From the NCBI GenBank assembly GCA_021156175.1, contig JAJNBL010000004.1, positions 159,310 to 223,309 of the forward strand: a DNA stretch of 64,000 nucleotides, read 5' to 3'. The notes under the pieces were generated by a model, which had not been told where the DNA came from, searched no databases, and saw only the letters and a program-made list of their open reading frames with translations. This document shows, piece after piece, positions 6,857 through 16,179 of this stretch. Made by a program: the position numbers and the translations under genes. This DNA comes from Rickettsiales bacterium (GTDB taxonomy: Bacteria; Pseudomonadota; Alphaproteobacteria; Rickettsiales; JAJNBL01). How positions within the stretch are numbered: position 1 is the first letter of the stretch; every line of letters begins with the position of its first letter.

Positions 6857-9349
6857 ATGGTTTCGAGCATCAATTTCGGTTCTTTTTCCAATATCGGCGG
6901 TAAACCCGTTGCAAGCGGTATATCCTCCGGGCTTGATACCGAATCCATCATTAAATCCCTTGTGGATGCACGTAGCATTCCTGCTACAAAAATCGAAGAC
7001 CGTATCACCAATATTGGCGACCAACAAACCGCACTAGAAAGCTTGCGGACCTTGCTTTCCAATTTCCAAAATGCCGCAGATTTACTCCGCAACCCACCAG
7101 GACTCAATAATGCGGTCAATAATGTATTTGAACACCGGGAAGTGTTCCTCACGAGCAGCGATTCCAATACGGCCAGCAGCTATTTAGGCGTTTCTGCCAA
7201 TCCTGGCGCTTCGATTGGAAGTTATGACATTGAGATAGTCAATCTTGCTGAAAAACAAGTGAGCCGCAGTGCTACCCAAACCAGCAAAACGGCTGATCTC
7301 GTCAATGGGAGTACGATCTTTCAGATTCGTGATACCAGTAATAATGTCATGGCCACGATCACGCTCGAAGATAATGACAGTTTGATTGATATTGCCGCTG
7401 AAGTTAATGCTGTTTCCGATACCACCGGCGTCAAAGCAAGCATTTTACAAATATCAGAAAATGATTTCCGCCTTGTATTCGAATCCAAAGAAACGGGCGT
7501 GGATAATGGGTTTAACTTAAATTTCACCGCCGATCCCGGCGGGCTTTCCGCACAACTCGGGTTCACCACGCAAGCTGCAGAAGATGCGAATATTACCTTT
7601 AATGGAATTACAAACGTCACGCGCTCGAGTAACGTTATCAACGATATCGTGACCGGCGTGACCTTTACCTTGTTCCAGGAAACCCCTACCGCGGCACCTG
7701 CCACCACTATCACAGCGGAAGTCACCGAGAACCAATCGCTTGTAACCAGCGGTGTTGCCTCGTTCGTGGAGGCGTATAATGCGCTTCGCACTTTTGCCGC
7801 AGAACAGCAAGAACGAAATACTGATGGTACGTTTAAAGATACTGCCGTTTTACGGAATAACATCACATTGACCACCACATTAAGCCGGGTTAATGCTGAA
7901 CTTAGCCGCGTTGTGGATGGCCTAACCGGCGGGGATCCCAATAAACTTTCGGATTTAGGCTTAGGGTTTGCGGATCAGGATGCAACGGAAGAAGACATTG
8001 CCGTGAGCCATATCCTTACCTTTAATGAAAGCCAATTCGCAAGTGCGCTTTCGAATGATTTTGATGCCGTCCGCCGGGTATTTGAATTCCGGATGACCTC
8101 GAATTCCAGTGAGCTTGCTGTCTATAGCCGCACAAATGCTTTAGATGTCAGCGAATTTACGCTCGATGTTGATTATGCCGCAGCACTCGATGTATCCGAG
8201 GGGGTAGACATTGATGATACCGCCATTTTCGGAGTGAATGCGAGCGCCGATCCTTTTGTAGGACTTACCGATGGTATTGATCAATTCACTATTAGCCTGA
8301 CTGTTGGCACGACCGTTACAGATTATGAATTTACTTATGTCGCAGGCGCACCTGCCGCACAGCAATTTAATTCGCTCGATAATTTAGCAACCGCCATTAA
8401 TGCGATTAGTGGACTTGATGCAACTGTCGAGAATGGAAAATTGGTTATTGGCTCATCCAGCAGCCAAGGAACATTAGCCTTCAGTAACAGCGGCGGTACA
8501 GCCGATTTTGTTACCGCTATTGGCCTCCAAGCTACCGAACTCCTGAATATTTCAGAGGCCCCTATTGCGCAAATCACCTATGATGAAGGCAATGGCCCAG
8601 TGACCATCAATGGCACATTTAATGCCTCTACTGACCGTTCGACAGGTCTTGATATTACCGAAACCGCTATTTTCGGCGCAAGTCTGCCAACGGAAGTATT
8701 TAGTGGATTAGCCAATGGAGATGCGTTTACGATTACCCTCACCAACCCACGCGGCGGTACTGTCGTCAAAACCTTTACGTATCAAGATACTGCTCCCACA
8801 ACGGCTTCAGGACAGTTTAACAGCCTGAGTACATTAGCCACTGCGATTAACGCACAAACCGGCCTCTCTGCATCCGTACAAAGTAATAAACTCGTGATCA
8901 GCCCTGAATTCGCATTCGATGCCCTCACCTTCGCGAATTCCGGAGCACCCGATTTCATTACGAATGTCGGACTTCAAGACACCAGCATCATCGGTGGATC
9001 GATTACCACACCGGAAGATAGCGCTGTAGAAGGGCTAACGATGGTCTTCTCAAATGAAAACAGTGAAACGGTAAACGTGACCGTTACCCAAGGGATCGGC
9101 GACCGAATTTACAATACGCTCAGCGATATCACCACCAAAACGATCGGTATTTTGGACGTGGACGCGAACAGCCTGACAGAGTCAGAAGAGACCCTCCAGG
9201 CAACGCTGGATCGCTTAAACACCCAGATCGAAACGTTCCGCCAGACGCTACTTGCACAATTCAGCGCACTGGAGAAGGCGGTAAACAGCATGAATTCGAT
9301 TCTACAATTCTTGACTGCCCAAACAGAAGCACAACAAAATCAAGGCTAG
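6857..9349 (+). CDS. fliD: Flagellar filament cap protein FliD (HAP2), oversized
   Basis: FliD caps the growing filament and assists flagellin folding. The N-terminal coiled-coil D0/D1 part (residues 1-90, with GISSGLDTESIIKSLVDA) and the C-terminal part (residues 740-820, ending in an amphipathic helix that includes LEKAVNSMNSILQFLTAQ) are typical. At 830 residues it is far longer than usual cap proteins (about 450-700). The excess is explained by two homologous inserted domains, residues 445-560 and 594-712, each running from an xxTAIFG motif through DxFTI(S/T)LT and FNSL(D/S)xLATAINA to a V(T/G)xxGLQ end. The message starts 96 bases after flaG and has a structured leader. Large flagellin and large cap in one locus suggest co-evolved surface domains. 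Confidence 0.93.
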   Translation: MVSSINFGSFSNIGGKPVASGISSGLDTESIIKSLVDARSIPATKIEDRITNIGDQQTALESLRTLLSNFQNAADLLRNPPGLNNAVNNVFEHREVFLTSSDSNTASSYLGVSANPGASIGSYDIEIVNLAEKQVSRSATQTSKTADLVNGSTIFQIRDTSNNVMATITLEDNDSLIDIAAEVNAVSDTTGVKASILQISENDFRLVFESKETGVDNGFNLNFTADPGGLSAQLGFTTQAAEDANITFNGITNVTRSSNVINDIVTGVTFTLFQETPTAAPATTITAEVTENQSLVTSGVASFVEAYNALRTFAAEQQERNTDGTFKDTAVLRNNITLTTTLSRVNAELSRVVDGLTGGDPNKLSDLGLGFADQDATEEDIAVSHILTFNESQFASALSNDFDAVRRVFEFRMTSNSSELAVYSRTNALDVSEFTLDVDYAAALDVSEGVDIDDTAIFGVNASADPFVGLTDGIDQFTISLTVGTTVTDYEFTYVAGAPAAQQFNSLDNLATAINAISGLDATVENGKLVIGSSSSQGTLAFSNSGGTADFVTAIGLQATELLNISEAPIAQITYDEGNGPVTINGTFNASTDRSTGLDITETAIFGASLPTEVFSGLANGDAFTITLTNPRGGTVVKTFTYQDTAPTTASGQFNSLSTLATAINAQTGLSASVQSNKLVISPEFAFDALTFANSGAPDFITNVGLQDTSIIGGSITTPEDSAVEGLTMVFSNENSETVNVTVTQGIGDRIYNTLSDITTKTIGILDVDANSLTESEETLQATLDRLNTQIETFRQTLLAQFSALEKAVNSMNSILQFLTAQTEAQQNQG

Positions 9350-9370
9350 GATAACGGAGTCGTGACGGAT

Positions 9371-9874
9371 ATGAGCCAACCCCCATCAAAAAATATGCAA
9401 TATGCCGCATATAAGGCCGCGCAGTATAATGCGAGTAAATGCCGCCAGGTGGTGATGCTGTATGATGGCGCCATCCGTTATGTCCAAAAGGCAATCGCGG
9501 CCATCCAAGAAAAGAATATCCAGGAACGTTATAATAACTTAGAGCAAGCCTGCACCATCATACTAGGCTTGCAATCGGCACTCGATTTTGAAAATGGCGG
9601 CGATGTCGCCGAAATTCTTGACCAATATTACCACTCGCTCGATATGCGCTTACTCACCGTCCATCGCAATAACCGCACGGACATTTGCGAACAGGTGATT
9701 GTTGAGCTTAAAATGATGCGCGATGCGTGGGATGAGATCGACCAACAACATGGCGGCGCGAGCCTTCCTAAAGAGGAAAAGCTTGAGACAGCCACGCAAG
9801 GTGAACTGTTTTCTGGCTTTGATGAAAAAAACGAGCCCAGCGGCAATCTTGGCTCCGTTTCGGTGAGTATTTAG
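9371..9874 (+). CDS. fliS: Flagellin export chaperone FliS
   Basis: FliS binds the C-terminal helix of flagellin in the cytoplasm and prevents premature polymerisation. The 167-residue protein has the family signature AAYKAAQYNASKCRQVVMLYDGAIRYVQKA near its N-terminus, followed by the helical bundle ending in MRDAWDEI. A 35-residue C-terminal tail with acidic character is longer than usual. I prefer the ATG at 9371, 11 bases from a GGAG ribosome-binding site; an in-frame GTG at 9362 is only 2 bases from that site. It follows fliD by 21 bases and is surely co-transcribed. It overlaps the converging minus-strand gene by 4 bases. Confidence 0.9.
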   Translation: MSQPPSKNMQYAAYKAAQYNASKCRQVVMLYDGAIRYVQKAIAAIQEKNIQERYNNLEQACTIILGLQSALDFENGGDVAEILDQYYHSLDMRLLTVHRNNRTDICEQVIVELKMMRDAWDEIDQQHGGASLPKEEKLETATQGELFSGFDEKNEPSGNLGSVSVSI

Positions 9875-10356
9875 CTGCGGCCCTGGCCCTGCTGCTGTGA
9901 TCCCGGTTGTCTTTCCGCTTCTATCCGTGCTTTCCATGTTTTGACGAGCTGCATTACTTTTGGAGCGCTATCGACTTTCTTTGCACCAAAGTTAACCATT
10001 ACATCAGCAACGGCAGGATGCGTTTCTTCATTGGCCAGATAGATCCCAATCCTCCACACTACTTCCACAGGTAAAGGGGCATCTTCTTCTAAGGAAGCGC
10101 GATAGAGCATACGTGCATTATACACATCGGGTGTATCGGACTGTTTTAACGTCTTTATCGTTTTTTTAGTTTCCGTAATGGGCGTATAATACGTCACCTG
10201 GCCCTGTGCTGCCTCGATAATCGCTTTTTGTCGGCTCTGAATTTCGTTAAGAATGGCCGTACTATCTTCGGTTTTCCAGAATTCTTTTCTTGTGCTGGGC
10301 TGGATGACACCCCCTAAATGTAATTTAAATAGGAAAAAAACAAGAATACCACTCAA
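9871..10356 (-). CDS. Hypothetical protein with an F-box/PRANC-like LPxE motif
   Basis: An open frame of 161 residues that I do not recognise. It contains APLPVEVVWRIGIYLANEE (about residues 93-111), resembling the LPxE-hydrophobic-Ile-Leu core of F-box and PRANC segments; the same pattern occurs in two ankyrin-like proteins of this window. The C-terminus is a Gln/Gly/Ser tail. The start is uncertain: the outermost start is a TTG without ribosome-binding site, and the first 18 residues are hydrophobic. The 3' end overlaps fliS by 4 bases. It could be a small effector-like protein or a remnant of a larger one. Confidence 0.55.
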   Translation of the reverse strand: MSGILVFFLFKLHLGGVIQPSTRKEFWKTEDSTAILNEIQSRQKAIIEAAQGQVTYYTPITETKKTIKTLKQSDTPDVYNARMLYRASLEEDAPLPVEVVWRIGIYLANEETHPAVADVMVNFGAKKVDSAPKVMQLVKTWKARIEAERQPGSQQQGQGRS

Positions 10357-10454
10357 AATTGAAAAACAAATTATTTCCCATAAATCCTTGAATACCCCTA
10401 CAGAAGGACTATATTACATTCAGGGTGTGATCGTTTAAACTAAGGGGCACTATT

Positions 10455-12869
10455 ATGACTAACTATCCTATTTCCTCCTACCCTGTTCTTCCGCTCCGCG
10501 ATATCGTGCTATTTCCTGATATCGTCGTACCGTTGTTTGTCGGCCGCGAGAAGTCGATCCACGCGCTCGAAGAGGCGCTCGCAACACCCGATAAGCACGT
10601 ATTGCTGCTTACCCAGAAAGAAGCGACGAAAGATATCCCAACCACCGATGATCTCTACCGTACCGGTGTGATTGGCCAGGTGTTGCAGCTTTTAAAGCTG
10701 CCGGATGGAACGGTTAAAGTGTTGGTGGAAGGGAAATACCGCGCGGCGGTCTCTCATTTGGTGGAGGGCGATGAAAGCTTCCAGGCGCTCGCCCAACGGG
10801 TGGATGATGCCTATGAAGATGATGCTGTGAAGCTCACTGCCCTGACGCGCTCGGTGCTGGAGACCTTCCAGGAATATGTGAAGCTCAACAAAAAAGTTGC
10901 GCCGGAAGTGGCCGTTGCCATTACGGATATCACCGATCCTGCGAAGTTAACTGATACCGTTGCCTCGCATTTGGCGATCAAAATCTCCGAGAAACAAACC
11001 CTGCTTGAAACGCTTTCGATCAGTTTACGGTTAGAGCAAATCTTGACCCTTATGCAAAATGAGATCGGGTTACTTACGACCGAGAAGAAAATTCGTTCGC
11101 GCGTGAAAAGCCAGATGGAAAAAACGCAGCGTGACTACTATCTTAATGAACAGCTTAAAGCCATCCATAAAGAACTTGGTGATGGCGAAGATAGTACGCG
11201 CGAGGCGGAAGAGTTAGAGAGAAAAATCAAGGCTGCACGCCTCTCCAAAGAAGCTATGGAGAAGGCAGTGGGTGAGCTGAAAAAACTTCGGATGATGAAT
11301 CCGATGTCCGCAGAAGCGACCGTGATTCGAAACTATCTGGATTGGCTTATTGCGGTTCCCTGGAAAAAGCCGAGCAAAGTGAAGCGCGATATTAAAGAAG
11401 CGAAGAAGGTGCTTGATCGGGATCATTACGGCCTTGAGAAGGTCAAAGAACGCATTCTTGAATATCTCGCGGTACAACAACGTACCAAGAAACTTAAAGG
11501 CCCGATTTTATGCCTGGTTGGCGCACCGGGTGTGGGGAAGACCTCACTTGCACGCTCGATTGCGGAAGCAACGGGGCGTAGCTATGTTCGTATGTCGCTT
11601 GGCGGCGTGCGGGATGAGGCGGAAATCCGTGGGCATCGTCGTACCTATATCGGTTCGATGCCGGGTAAAATCATTCAAAGCATGAAGAAGGCGAAGACCT
11701 CTAATCCGCTCTTCCTGCTCGATGAAATCGACAAAATGGGATTAGATTATCGGGGTGATCCGGCATCGGCGCTTCTGGAAGTGCTTGATCCTGAACAAAA
11801 CTCTAGCTTCCAAGACCATTATCTGGAAGTGGATTATGACCTCTCGGATGTGATGTTTATCGCAACCGCGAATACGCTCAACCTTCCGCGCCCGCTGCTT
11901 GATCGGATGGAAATCATCCGCCTTTCGGGTTATACGGAAGATGAGAAATTGGCGATTGCTCAAACCCATCTTTTGCCGAAAATCGAGAAAGACCATGGGC
12001 TTAAAGGCAATGAGTGGGAAGTGGGCGAAGCCACGATTCGTGATTTGATCCGTTACTATACCCGCGAAGCCGGTGTTCGGAGCTTAGAGCGCGAGCTTGC
12101 AAACTTGGCAAGAAAATCGCTCAAAGAAATCCTGATGAACGGCAAAGAGCAAATCAGTATCACACCAAAACGTTTGCCAAAATATGCGGGCGTGCGGAAA
12201 TACAGCTTCGGTAAGACGGAAGAGTCTGACCTCATTGGTGTGGTCACAGGCCTTGCTTATACGGAAGTCGGTGGCGACCTGCTTTCGATTGAAGCAGTGC
12301 GCGTGCCAGGTAAAGGCAAGATGACGATCACCGGTAAGCTCGGCAATGTGATGCAGGAATCTATCCAGGCAGCGGCAAGTTATGTCCGCGCGCGGGGTGT
12401 GGAATTCGGCATTACCCCGCCAGAATTCCAAAAACAGGATATCCACGTTCACGTACCGGAAGGGGCTACTCCAAAAGATGGGCCATCTGCCGGGATTACG
12501 ATGTGCACCGCAATCGTTTCTGTGATGACCGGTATTCCTGTGAAGAAATCCGTGGCAATGACGGGCGAGATTACGCTCCGTGGACGCGTACTTCCGATTG
12601 GAGGCCTCAAAGAGAAACTTTTGGCTGCCCTTCGCGGCGGGATCGAAACGGTTGTTATTCCTAAAGAAAATGAGAAGGACCTTGAGGACATTCCTGCGAA
12701 TGTCAAAAAAGGCCTGACAATCATTCCAGTATCAACGGTGGATGAAGTGCTCGGTATTGCCCTCTCACGGCCTATTGAGCCTGTGAAATGGGAAGAGCCT
12801 TCGGATTCCGGGAATAGCAAAGCCGTGGATGGCGATGCGGATGCGCAGGATGCGCTGACGAAGCATTAA
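10455..12869 (+). CDS. lon: ATP-dependent Lon protease
   Basis: Cytoplasmic AAA+ serine protease that degrades misfolded and regulatory proteins. The 804-residue protein has the N-terminal substrate-binding LAN domain (residues 1-200), a coiled-coil linker, the ATPase with Walker A GAPGVGKT at 356-363 and Walker [10 protein letters not shown], and the protease domain with the catalytic dyad Ser678 (DGPSAG) and Lys721 (GGLKEK), matching E. coli S679/K722 almost residue for residue. An AAGGGGC ribosome-binding site precedes the ATG. No clpX or clpP lies upstream, unlike many proteobacteria, and no HU gene follows. The C-terminal 25 residues are acidic and non-conserved. Confidence 0.98.
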   Translation: MTNYPISSYPVLPLRDIVLFPDIVVPLFVGREKSIHALEEALATPDKHVLLLTQKEATKDIPTTDDLYRTGVIGQVLQLLKLPDGTVKVLVEGKYRAAVSHLVEGDESFQALAQRVDDAYEDDAVKLTALTRSVLETFQEYVKLNKKVAPEVAVAITDITDPAKLTDTVASHLAIKISEKQTLLETLSISLRLEQILTLMQNEIGLLTTEKKIRSRVKSQMEKTQRDYYLNEQLKAIHKELGDGEDSTREAEELERKIKAARLSKEAMEKAVGELKKLRMMNPMSAEATVIRNYLDWLIAVPWKKPSKVKRDIKEAKKVLDRDHYGLEKVKERILEYLAVQQRTKKLKGPILCLVGAPGVGKTSLARSIAEATGRSYVRMSLGGVRDEAEIRGHRRTYIGSMPGKIIQSMKKAKTSNPLFLLDEIDKMGLDYRGDPASALLEVLDPEQNSSFQDHYLEVDYDLSDVMFIATANTLNLPRPLLDRMEIIRLSGYTEDEKLAIAQTHLLPKIEKDHGLKGNEWEVGEATIRDLIRYYTREAGVRSLERELANLARKSLKEILMNGKEQISITPKRLPKYAGVRKYSFGKTEESDLIGVVTGLAYTEVGGDLLSIEAVRVPGKGKMTITGKLGNVMQESIQAAASYVRARGVEFGITPPEFQKQDIHVHVPEGATPKDGPSAGITMCTAIVSVMTGIPVKKSVAMTGEITLRGRVLPIGGLKEKLLAALRGGIETVVIPKENEKDLEDIPANVKKGLTIIPVSTVDEVLGIALSRPIEPVKWEEPSDSGNSKAVDGDADAQDALTKH

Positions 12870-12925
12870 GATTGCTATTTCGTTTATCCAAAATGGAAAA
12901 TTATGTAAAAAGGTAGAAATACCAA

Positions 12926-13019
12926 AAGAGGTCGTCATTGCGAGGAGTGAAACGACAAAGCAATCCAGTTTTTGTTTAAGGCTGGATTGCTTCGCTCCGC
13001 TCGCAATGACGACCTCTTC
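12926..13019. repeat. Dispersed palindrome, family 1 (short arms)
   Basis: Near-perfect inverted repeat. The left arm begins AAGAGGTCGTCATTGCGAG and contains GCAATCCAG; the right arm is its reverse complement and ends CTCGCAATGACGACCTCTT. The loop is a T-rich stretch (TTTTTGTTTAAGG). It lies between converging genes lon and the ankyrin gene and could also act as a bidirectional transcript end. Other copies are at 20433, 34801, 36417, 38182 and 51821. Confidence 0.9.
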
Positions 13020-13046
13020 TAGCCCTTCTCTCCTACTCTCTCCCCA

Positions 13047-14054
13047 CTACCTCTGTAACTGGCCGTCTATGGCAGATTCCGCCAAGCTCCGGGCGCTTAA
13101 GGTCATAAGGCTTGGGACAGGACCTTCGGGGCGGAAACGGTTGACGAAGGTTTGTTCGGCCTGAGGGTTCTCAGGTGGGTTTATCGGCGTAGGCATAGGG
13201 GAAAGAATATCTGCTTGTGCGACTGCCGCTTTCTTAAACACCTCATTCTGTTCAAAGCTGATTGCAGGATCAATTCCCAATTTCTCGTGAATTGCCTTTT
13301 TAAACAAGGTGGTATAAGTTTCATATATCACAAGAGCAATTAGGTTATGACGCGTTCCTTCATCTTTCGGTAGGCCTTCCAATAGAACCTTCCATTGATC
13401 CACGAGTGCTTCGTCACGGTTTGCCGACTCACTAAACTGTTGTGGGTTGCTTAACAAGAGGCGGCCTAGATCGTCAAAATCTGCATGAGAGAAACCTTGG
13501 GGAATGGCAACTTTCTGAGGAAGGAAAGCACCTGCAGCGAGGAGGAGTTTTAACAAGCTTAGGTCTTCCAAGTCGGCAGTACAATGCAGGACCGTATCCT
13601 TCCACGCATTTACCGCATTAAGGTCTGCACCATGCTCGATAAAATACTTTACCACATCCAGATTTCCCGTTTTGATAGCATATCTGATAGCATAGTGCAG
13701 GACCGTATACTTGCACCCATTTACCACATTAGGGTCCGCGCCGCCTTCAACAAGGCATCTTGCCAACGCCAATCTTCCAGTACCCGCAGCCACATGCAGG
13801 ACAGTACCATGACCATTAATCACCGCATTAGGTGCTGCACCTTGTGCAATTAAGTACTTTACAAACTCCAAATTTCCACTGCTGACAGCAAAATACAGGA
13901 CAGTATCGCCGCTACTATCCACCGCATTAGGGTCTGCACCCTGATTACAAAGAGTTTTAACATTTTCGAAATCTCCCGCCGTTACTGCTTTGAATAGTTT
14001 TTTATTGAGTTGCTCTTGCTGTTCGGGTGACAGGCTTTTTGCTGTATTTTTCAT
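13047..14054 (-). CDS. Ankyrin repeat protein
   Basis: A 335-residue soluble protein. Residues 18-180 form about five canonical 33-residue ankyrin repeats (pattern DTVLxxAVxxGNLxxVKYLIxQGAxPNAV), separated by loops with Asn-Ala-Val at the beta-hairpin. Residues 180-335 are a non-repetitive, mostly helical region that I do not recognise. Ankyrin domains mediate protein-protein contacts; in intracellular alphaproteobacteria they are often secreted into the host, but no secretion signal is identifiable here. An AAAGGGAA ribosome-binding site and a good sigma70 promoter precede the start, so it is an independent transcription unit. Confidence 0.88.
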   Translation of the reverse strand: MKNTAKSLSPEQQEQLNKKLFKAVTAGDFENVKTLCNQGADPNAVDSSGDTVLYFAVSSGNLEFVKYLIAQGAAPNAVINGHGTVLHVAAGTGRLALARCLVEGGADPNVVNGCKYTVLHYAIRYAIKTGNLDVVKYFIEHGADLNAVNAWKDTVLHCTADLEDLSLLKLLLAAGAFLPQKVAIPQGFSHADFDDLGRLLLSNPQQFSESANRDEALVDQWKVLLEGLPKDEGTRHNLIALVIYETYTTLFKKAIHEKLGIDPAISFEQNEVFKKAAVAQADILSPMPTPINPPENPQAEQTFVNRFRPEGPVPSLMTLSARSLAESAIDGQLQR

Positions 14055-14083
14055 AGGTTTCGTTCCCTTTGGTTGCGGCGAAC

Positions 14084-14112
14084 TTTATATCATAATTAAG
14101 ATACTAATTCAA
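14084..14112 (-). promoter_or_regulatory. Sigma70-type promoter of the ankyrin gene
   Basis: On the minus strand a -35 box TTGAAT (14107-14112) and a -10 box TATAAA (14084-14089) are separated by exactly 17 AT-rich bases. The distance to the ATG leaves a leader of about 25 bases containing the ribosome-binding site. Confidence 0.55.
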
Positions 14113-14231
14113 TAAAATTCGACCTCCACCCCAGAGATAAAAATTACTAACATACTGTTTTTTATATATAAAATACCACTCAATTTCCCCTCTTTTTTCG
14201 CTCTATTCTCCTGTAAAACAACAGAAAAACC

Positions 14232-14260
14232 TTGCTATCCGGCCATTTATATGTTAATAT
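14232..14260 (+). promoter_or_regulatory. Sigma70-type promoter of the orphan gene at 14307
   Basis: TTGCTA (14232-14237) and TAATAT (14255-14260) are 17 bases apart. The surrounding sequence includes the palindrome TTAATATATTAA, which could be an operator. Confidence 0.55.
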
Positions 14261-14306
14261 ATTAATTGGTGCAGAATAATCTGTGCCGGGAGAGGGTTTA
14301 ACTATT

Positions 14307-14954
14307 ATGGCCATTACGGCACGGGAAATCGCTCGTATATTCAATATCGGCACCTGTTCTCTTCCCTCAAAAGATAAGCGAGGGAAAGGGATTAAAGTCA
14401 CTTGCACCCATCATTCTCCACTCCCCGAAACTCTCGTCCAGAAAATCCGTACCAGTACCCCCCTTCTCAGGAGCGAACATGCCGCAGCGTTTGATGCGAT
14501 TTCGATCGAAGGCGCGCTGAAGCTGATTAATAAAGAACCAGCGCTTAAGGAAAAATACGAGACACTTCGCGAATATGCTGAGTATTTCAAGAAGATCCAA
14601 TATCCGCTTACTCAGCTTTATTATCTCTCCTGGGATAGCCACACCCCTTTGAATCATATAGGGAAGGCGCGGAATACCTATCAGGAGCTTGGACTCTATG
14701 AGGATAATTATCAATTCTTGAAACGCCATGAATGGGTATGTCGGGAAATCCCCGAAATGGCAGACCATATGAACCGCCATGCGCGAGTGGGGAACCTATC
14801 GCTCGTCACGTTTGCTCGGCGTGCACATAATTATCTTGGCCCCCGTAACCTCACGGAACTCGAAGAAATTACGGATGAGACTTACAAAGGCCATATGTCC
14901 CATGTCAGCCGGGTACATGGCAGGGATAAACCCTCCGCCCATGTCAGGATGTAG
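14307..14954 (+). CDS. Hypothetical protein (orphan)
   Basis: A 215-residue protein that I do not recognise. It is basic overall, with no signal peptide or membrane span. It opens with MAITAREIARIFNIG, which could be the first helices of a small DNA-binding fold, but no clear helix-turn-helix follows. The middle (residues 70-150) is rich in Tyr, Leu and charged residues and predicted helical. The ATG at 14307 is supported by the GGGAGAGGG ribosome-binding site about 10 bases upstream; a GTG at 14283 lies before that site. It has its own promoter and ends 3 bases from the converging ketosynthase-like gene. Confidence 0.75.
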   Translation: MAITAREIARIFNIGTCSLPSKDKRGKGIKVTCTHHSPLPETLVQKIRTSTPLLRSEHAAAFDAISIEGALKLINKEPALKEKYETLREYAEYFKKIQYPLTQLYYLSWDSHTPLNHIGKARNTYQELGLYEDNYQFLKRHEWVCREIPEMADHMNRHARVGNLSLVTFARRAHNYLGPRNLTELEEITDETYKGHMSHVSRVHGRDKPSAHVRM

Positions 14955-14957
14955 CCT

Positions 14958-15716
14958 TTAGGTAATAACCACCCCTACCCCACTGCTCCCATTTCCTTCT
15001 AAGTTCACTTCACCACCTGGCGCCAGCATTGCTTCAAGCAAGGGCGTGATGCGTCCAATTGGGTTTCCTTTCCAGAGTGCCTTGCCGGCTTGGGTTGTGG
15101 GAACGGTGATGGGTTCTTGCGAAGATACACTACGCACGGACACTTGCCCTCCCGGTGCAATCACCATCGCCACCGCCATGGGGAAATCGATAACGCGCTT
15201 CGCGTGAAGTGGCTCAGGGCATGGTGTATCATAAAGTACAAGCAACACGGGCGTATCTTCCACCAGCGCTTGGGCGGAAGCTTTCAGCAGACCCGCCGCA
15301 ACCGTTCCATCCCATGCGGCAATACTCATCGTGGAAGCATGAACTTCTTTCCCGATGCTCCAATATCCCGCCGGGCTGTTATGCACAGAATTGTGGAATT
15401 GTGTCGGAGATACAAGCCGTTCGGGTGTATTTAAACTCTCGAGTATCCGATGCAAGATTAAAGACTCTCCCGCTGACGATGCAAATACCGCGGGGATATC
15501 GCATGTTCGCCCCTCTAAAACTTGCTCCGCCGCGCATAATGCAAGGTTTGCTGAAGCGCTCATACGCCTGCGTTCGCGCGGATGGAGGAAAGAGGGTGCG
15601 GGGATTTCCATTTCGCTTGTCGGCAAGCTATAATTTCCACCAGCAAATGCGGATTTCCAGTCGGTAATACCGGGTGCGATAACGCTGATGGCTTCAATGG
15701 AAAGACAGTTTTGCAT
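14958..15716 (-). CDS. Beta-ketoacyl synthase-like protein, chain-length-factor type
   Basis: A 252-residue protein resembling the short ketosynthase-like family (Ketoacyl-synt_2) found in aryl polyene and flexirubin loci, where it pairs with an active ketosynthase. It keeps thiolase-fold landmarks such as VFASSAGES and the HNSVHNSPAGYWSIG segment, but where an active enzyme has TACSS it has SIAAWDGTVAAGLL, with no nucleophilic cysteine. It is therefore probably not catalytic. It is shorter than a full ketosynthase (about 400). The next genes of the set (ketosynthase, MMPL exporter, LolA-like, acyltransferase) lie upstream on the same strand, but a plus-strand gene separates it from the ketosynthase. 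Confidence 0.75.
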   Translation of the reverse strand: MQNCLSIEAISVIAPGITDWKSAFAGGNYSLPTSEMEIPAPSFLHPRERRRMSASANLALCAAEQVLEGRTCDIPAVFASSAGESLILHRILESLNTPERLVSPTQFHNSVHNSPAGYWSIGKEVHASTMSIAAWDGTVAAGLLKASAQALVEDTPVLLVLYDTPCPEPLHAKRVIDFPMAVAMVIAPGGQVSVRSVSSQEPITVPTTQAGKALWKGNPIGRITPLLEAMLAPGGEVNLEGNGSSGVGVVIT

Positions 15717-15735
15717 ACCTGATTACATCCTAGCG

Positions 15736-15744
15736 TGCTATACT
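15736..15744 (+). promoter_or_regulatory. Extended -10 promoter giving a predicted leaderless mRNA
   Basis: TGCTATACT (TG at 15736-15737, TATACT at 15739-15744) is an extended -10 element. Seven bases beyond the -10 box lies the A of the ATG at 15751, exactly where transcription would begin. There is no ribosome-binding site. The run of T between them matches a leaderless arrangement. Confidence 0.5.
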
Positions 15745-15750
15745 TTTTTT

Positions 15751-16179
15751 ATGCGGTTATGGTCCTTACATCCTCAGTATTTAGACGCCAAGGGCATTGT
15801 TGCGCTCTGGCGGGAGACGTTGCTCGCCCAGAAAGTACTCGATGGGCGGACGAAAGGCTATACCAATCATCCCCAGTTATTACGTTTTAAGCAGCACCCG
15901 GATCCTTTAGGTGCGGTTGCTCTTTACCTTTCTTATGTCCATACCGAGTCACTTGCACGTGGCTATAATTTTGATCAGTCAAAAATTATAGCGCCACCCA
16001 CAGGCCATCTGATTTCCGTAACATCCGAACAAATGGCCTATGAACGCAAGCATTTACTAGAAAAACTTGGAACACGCTGCACTACAACTTTCCAACGCGT
16101 CCACGCCACTGCCGCATTCACACCGCATCCGTTATTTCATGTCGTGCAGGGGCCAGTTGAGGCATGGGAGATTGTTTAA
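15751..16179 (+). CDS. Pyrimidine dimer DNA glycosylase family protein
   Basis: A 142-residue protein of the Pyr_excise family (PF03013), related to phage T4 endonuclease V, which excises UV-induced pyrimidine dimers. The N-terminus MRLWSLHPQYLDAKGIVALWRE, followed by KGYTNHPQLLRFKQHPDPLGA and ARGYNFDQSKI, is characteristic of the bacterial branch. T4 endonuclease V uses the alpha-amine of residue 2 as nucleophile (Thr2); here residue 2 is Arg, as is usual in this branch, so the activity is less certain. I start at 15751, where an extended -10 box predicts a leaderless message. The gene is nested antisense between two ketosynthase-type genes and overlaps the upstream one by 4 bases. Confidence 0.72.
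   Translation: MRLWSLHPQYLDAKGIVALWRETLLAQKVLDGRTKGYTNHPQLLRFKQHPDPLGAVALYLSYVHTESLARGYNFDQSKIIAPPTGHLISVTSEQMAYERKHLLEKLGTRCTTTFQRVHATAAFTPHPLFHVVQGPVEAWEIV

Noticed and set aside
12926..13019. Palindromic repeats considered as CRISPR repeats or attachment sites
   Set aside because: Copies are dispersed singly over 40 kb rather than arrayed, and no integrase or cas gene is near.
16176..16179. Possible frameshift where the ketosynthase and glycosylase-family genes overlap
   Set aside because: Both frames are complete to their own stop codons, so the 4-base overlap is simply convergent gene ends.
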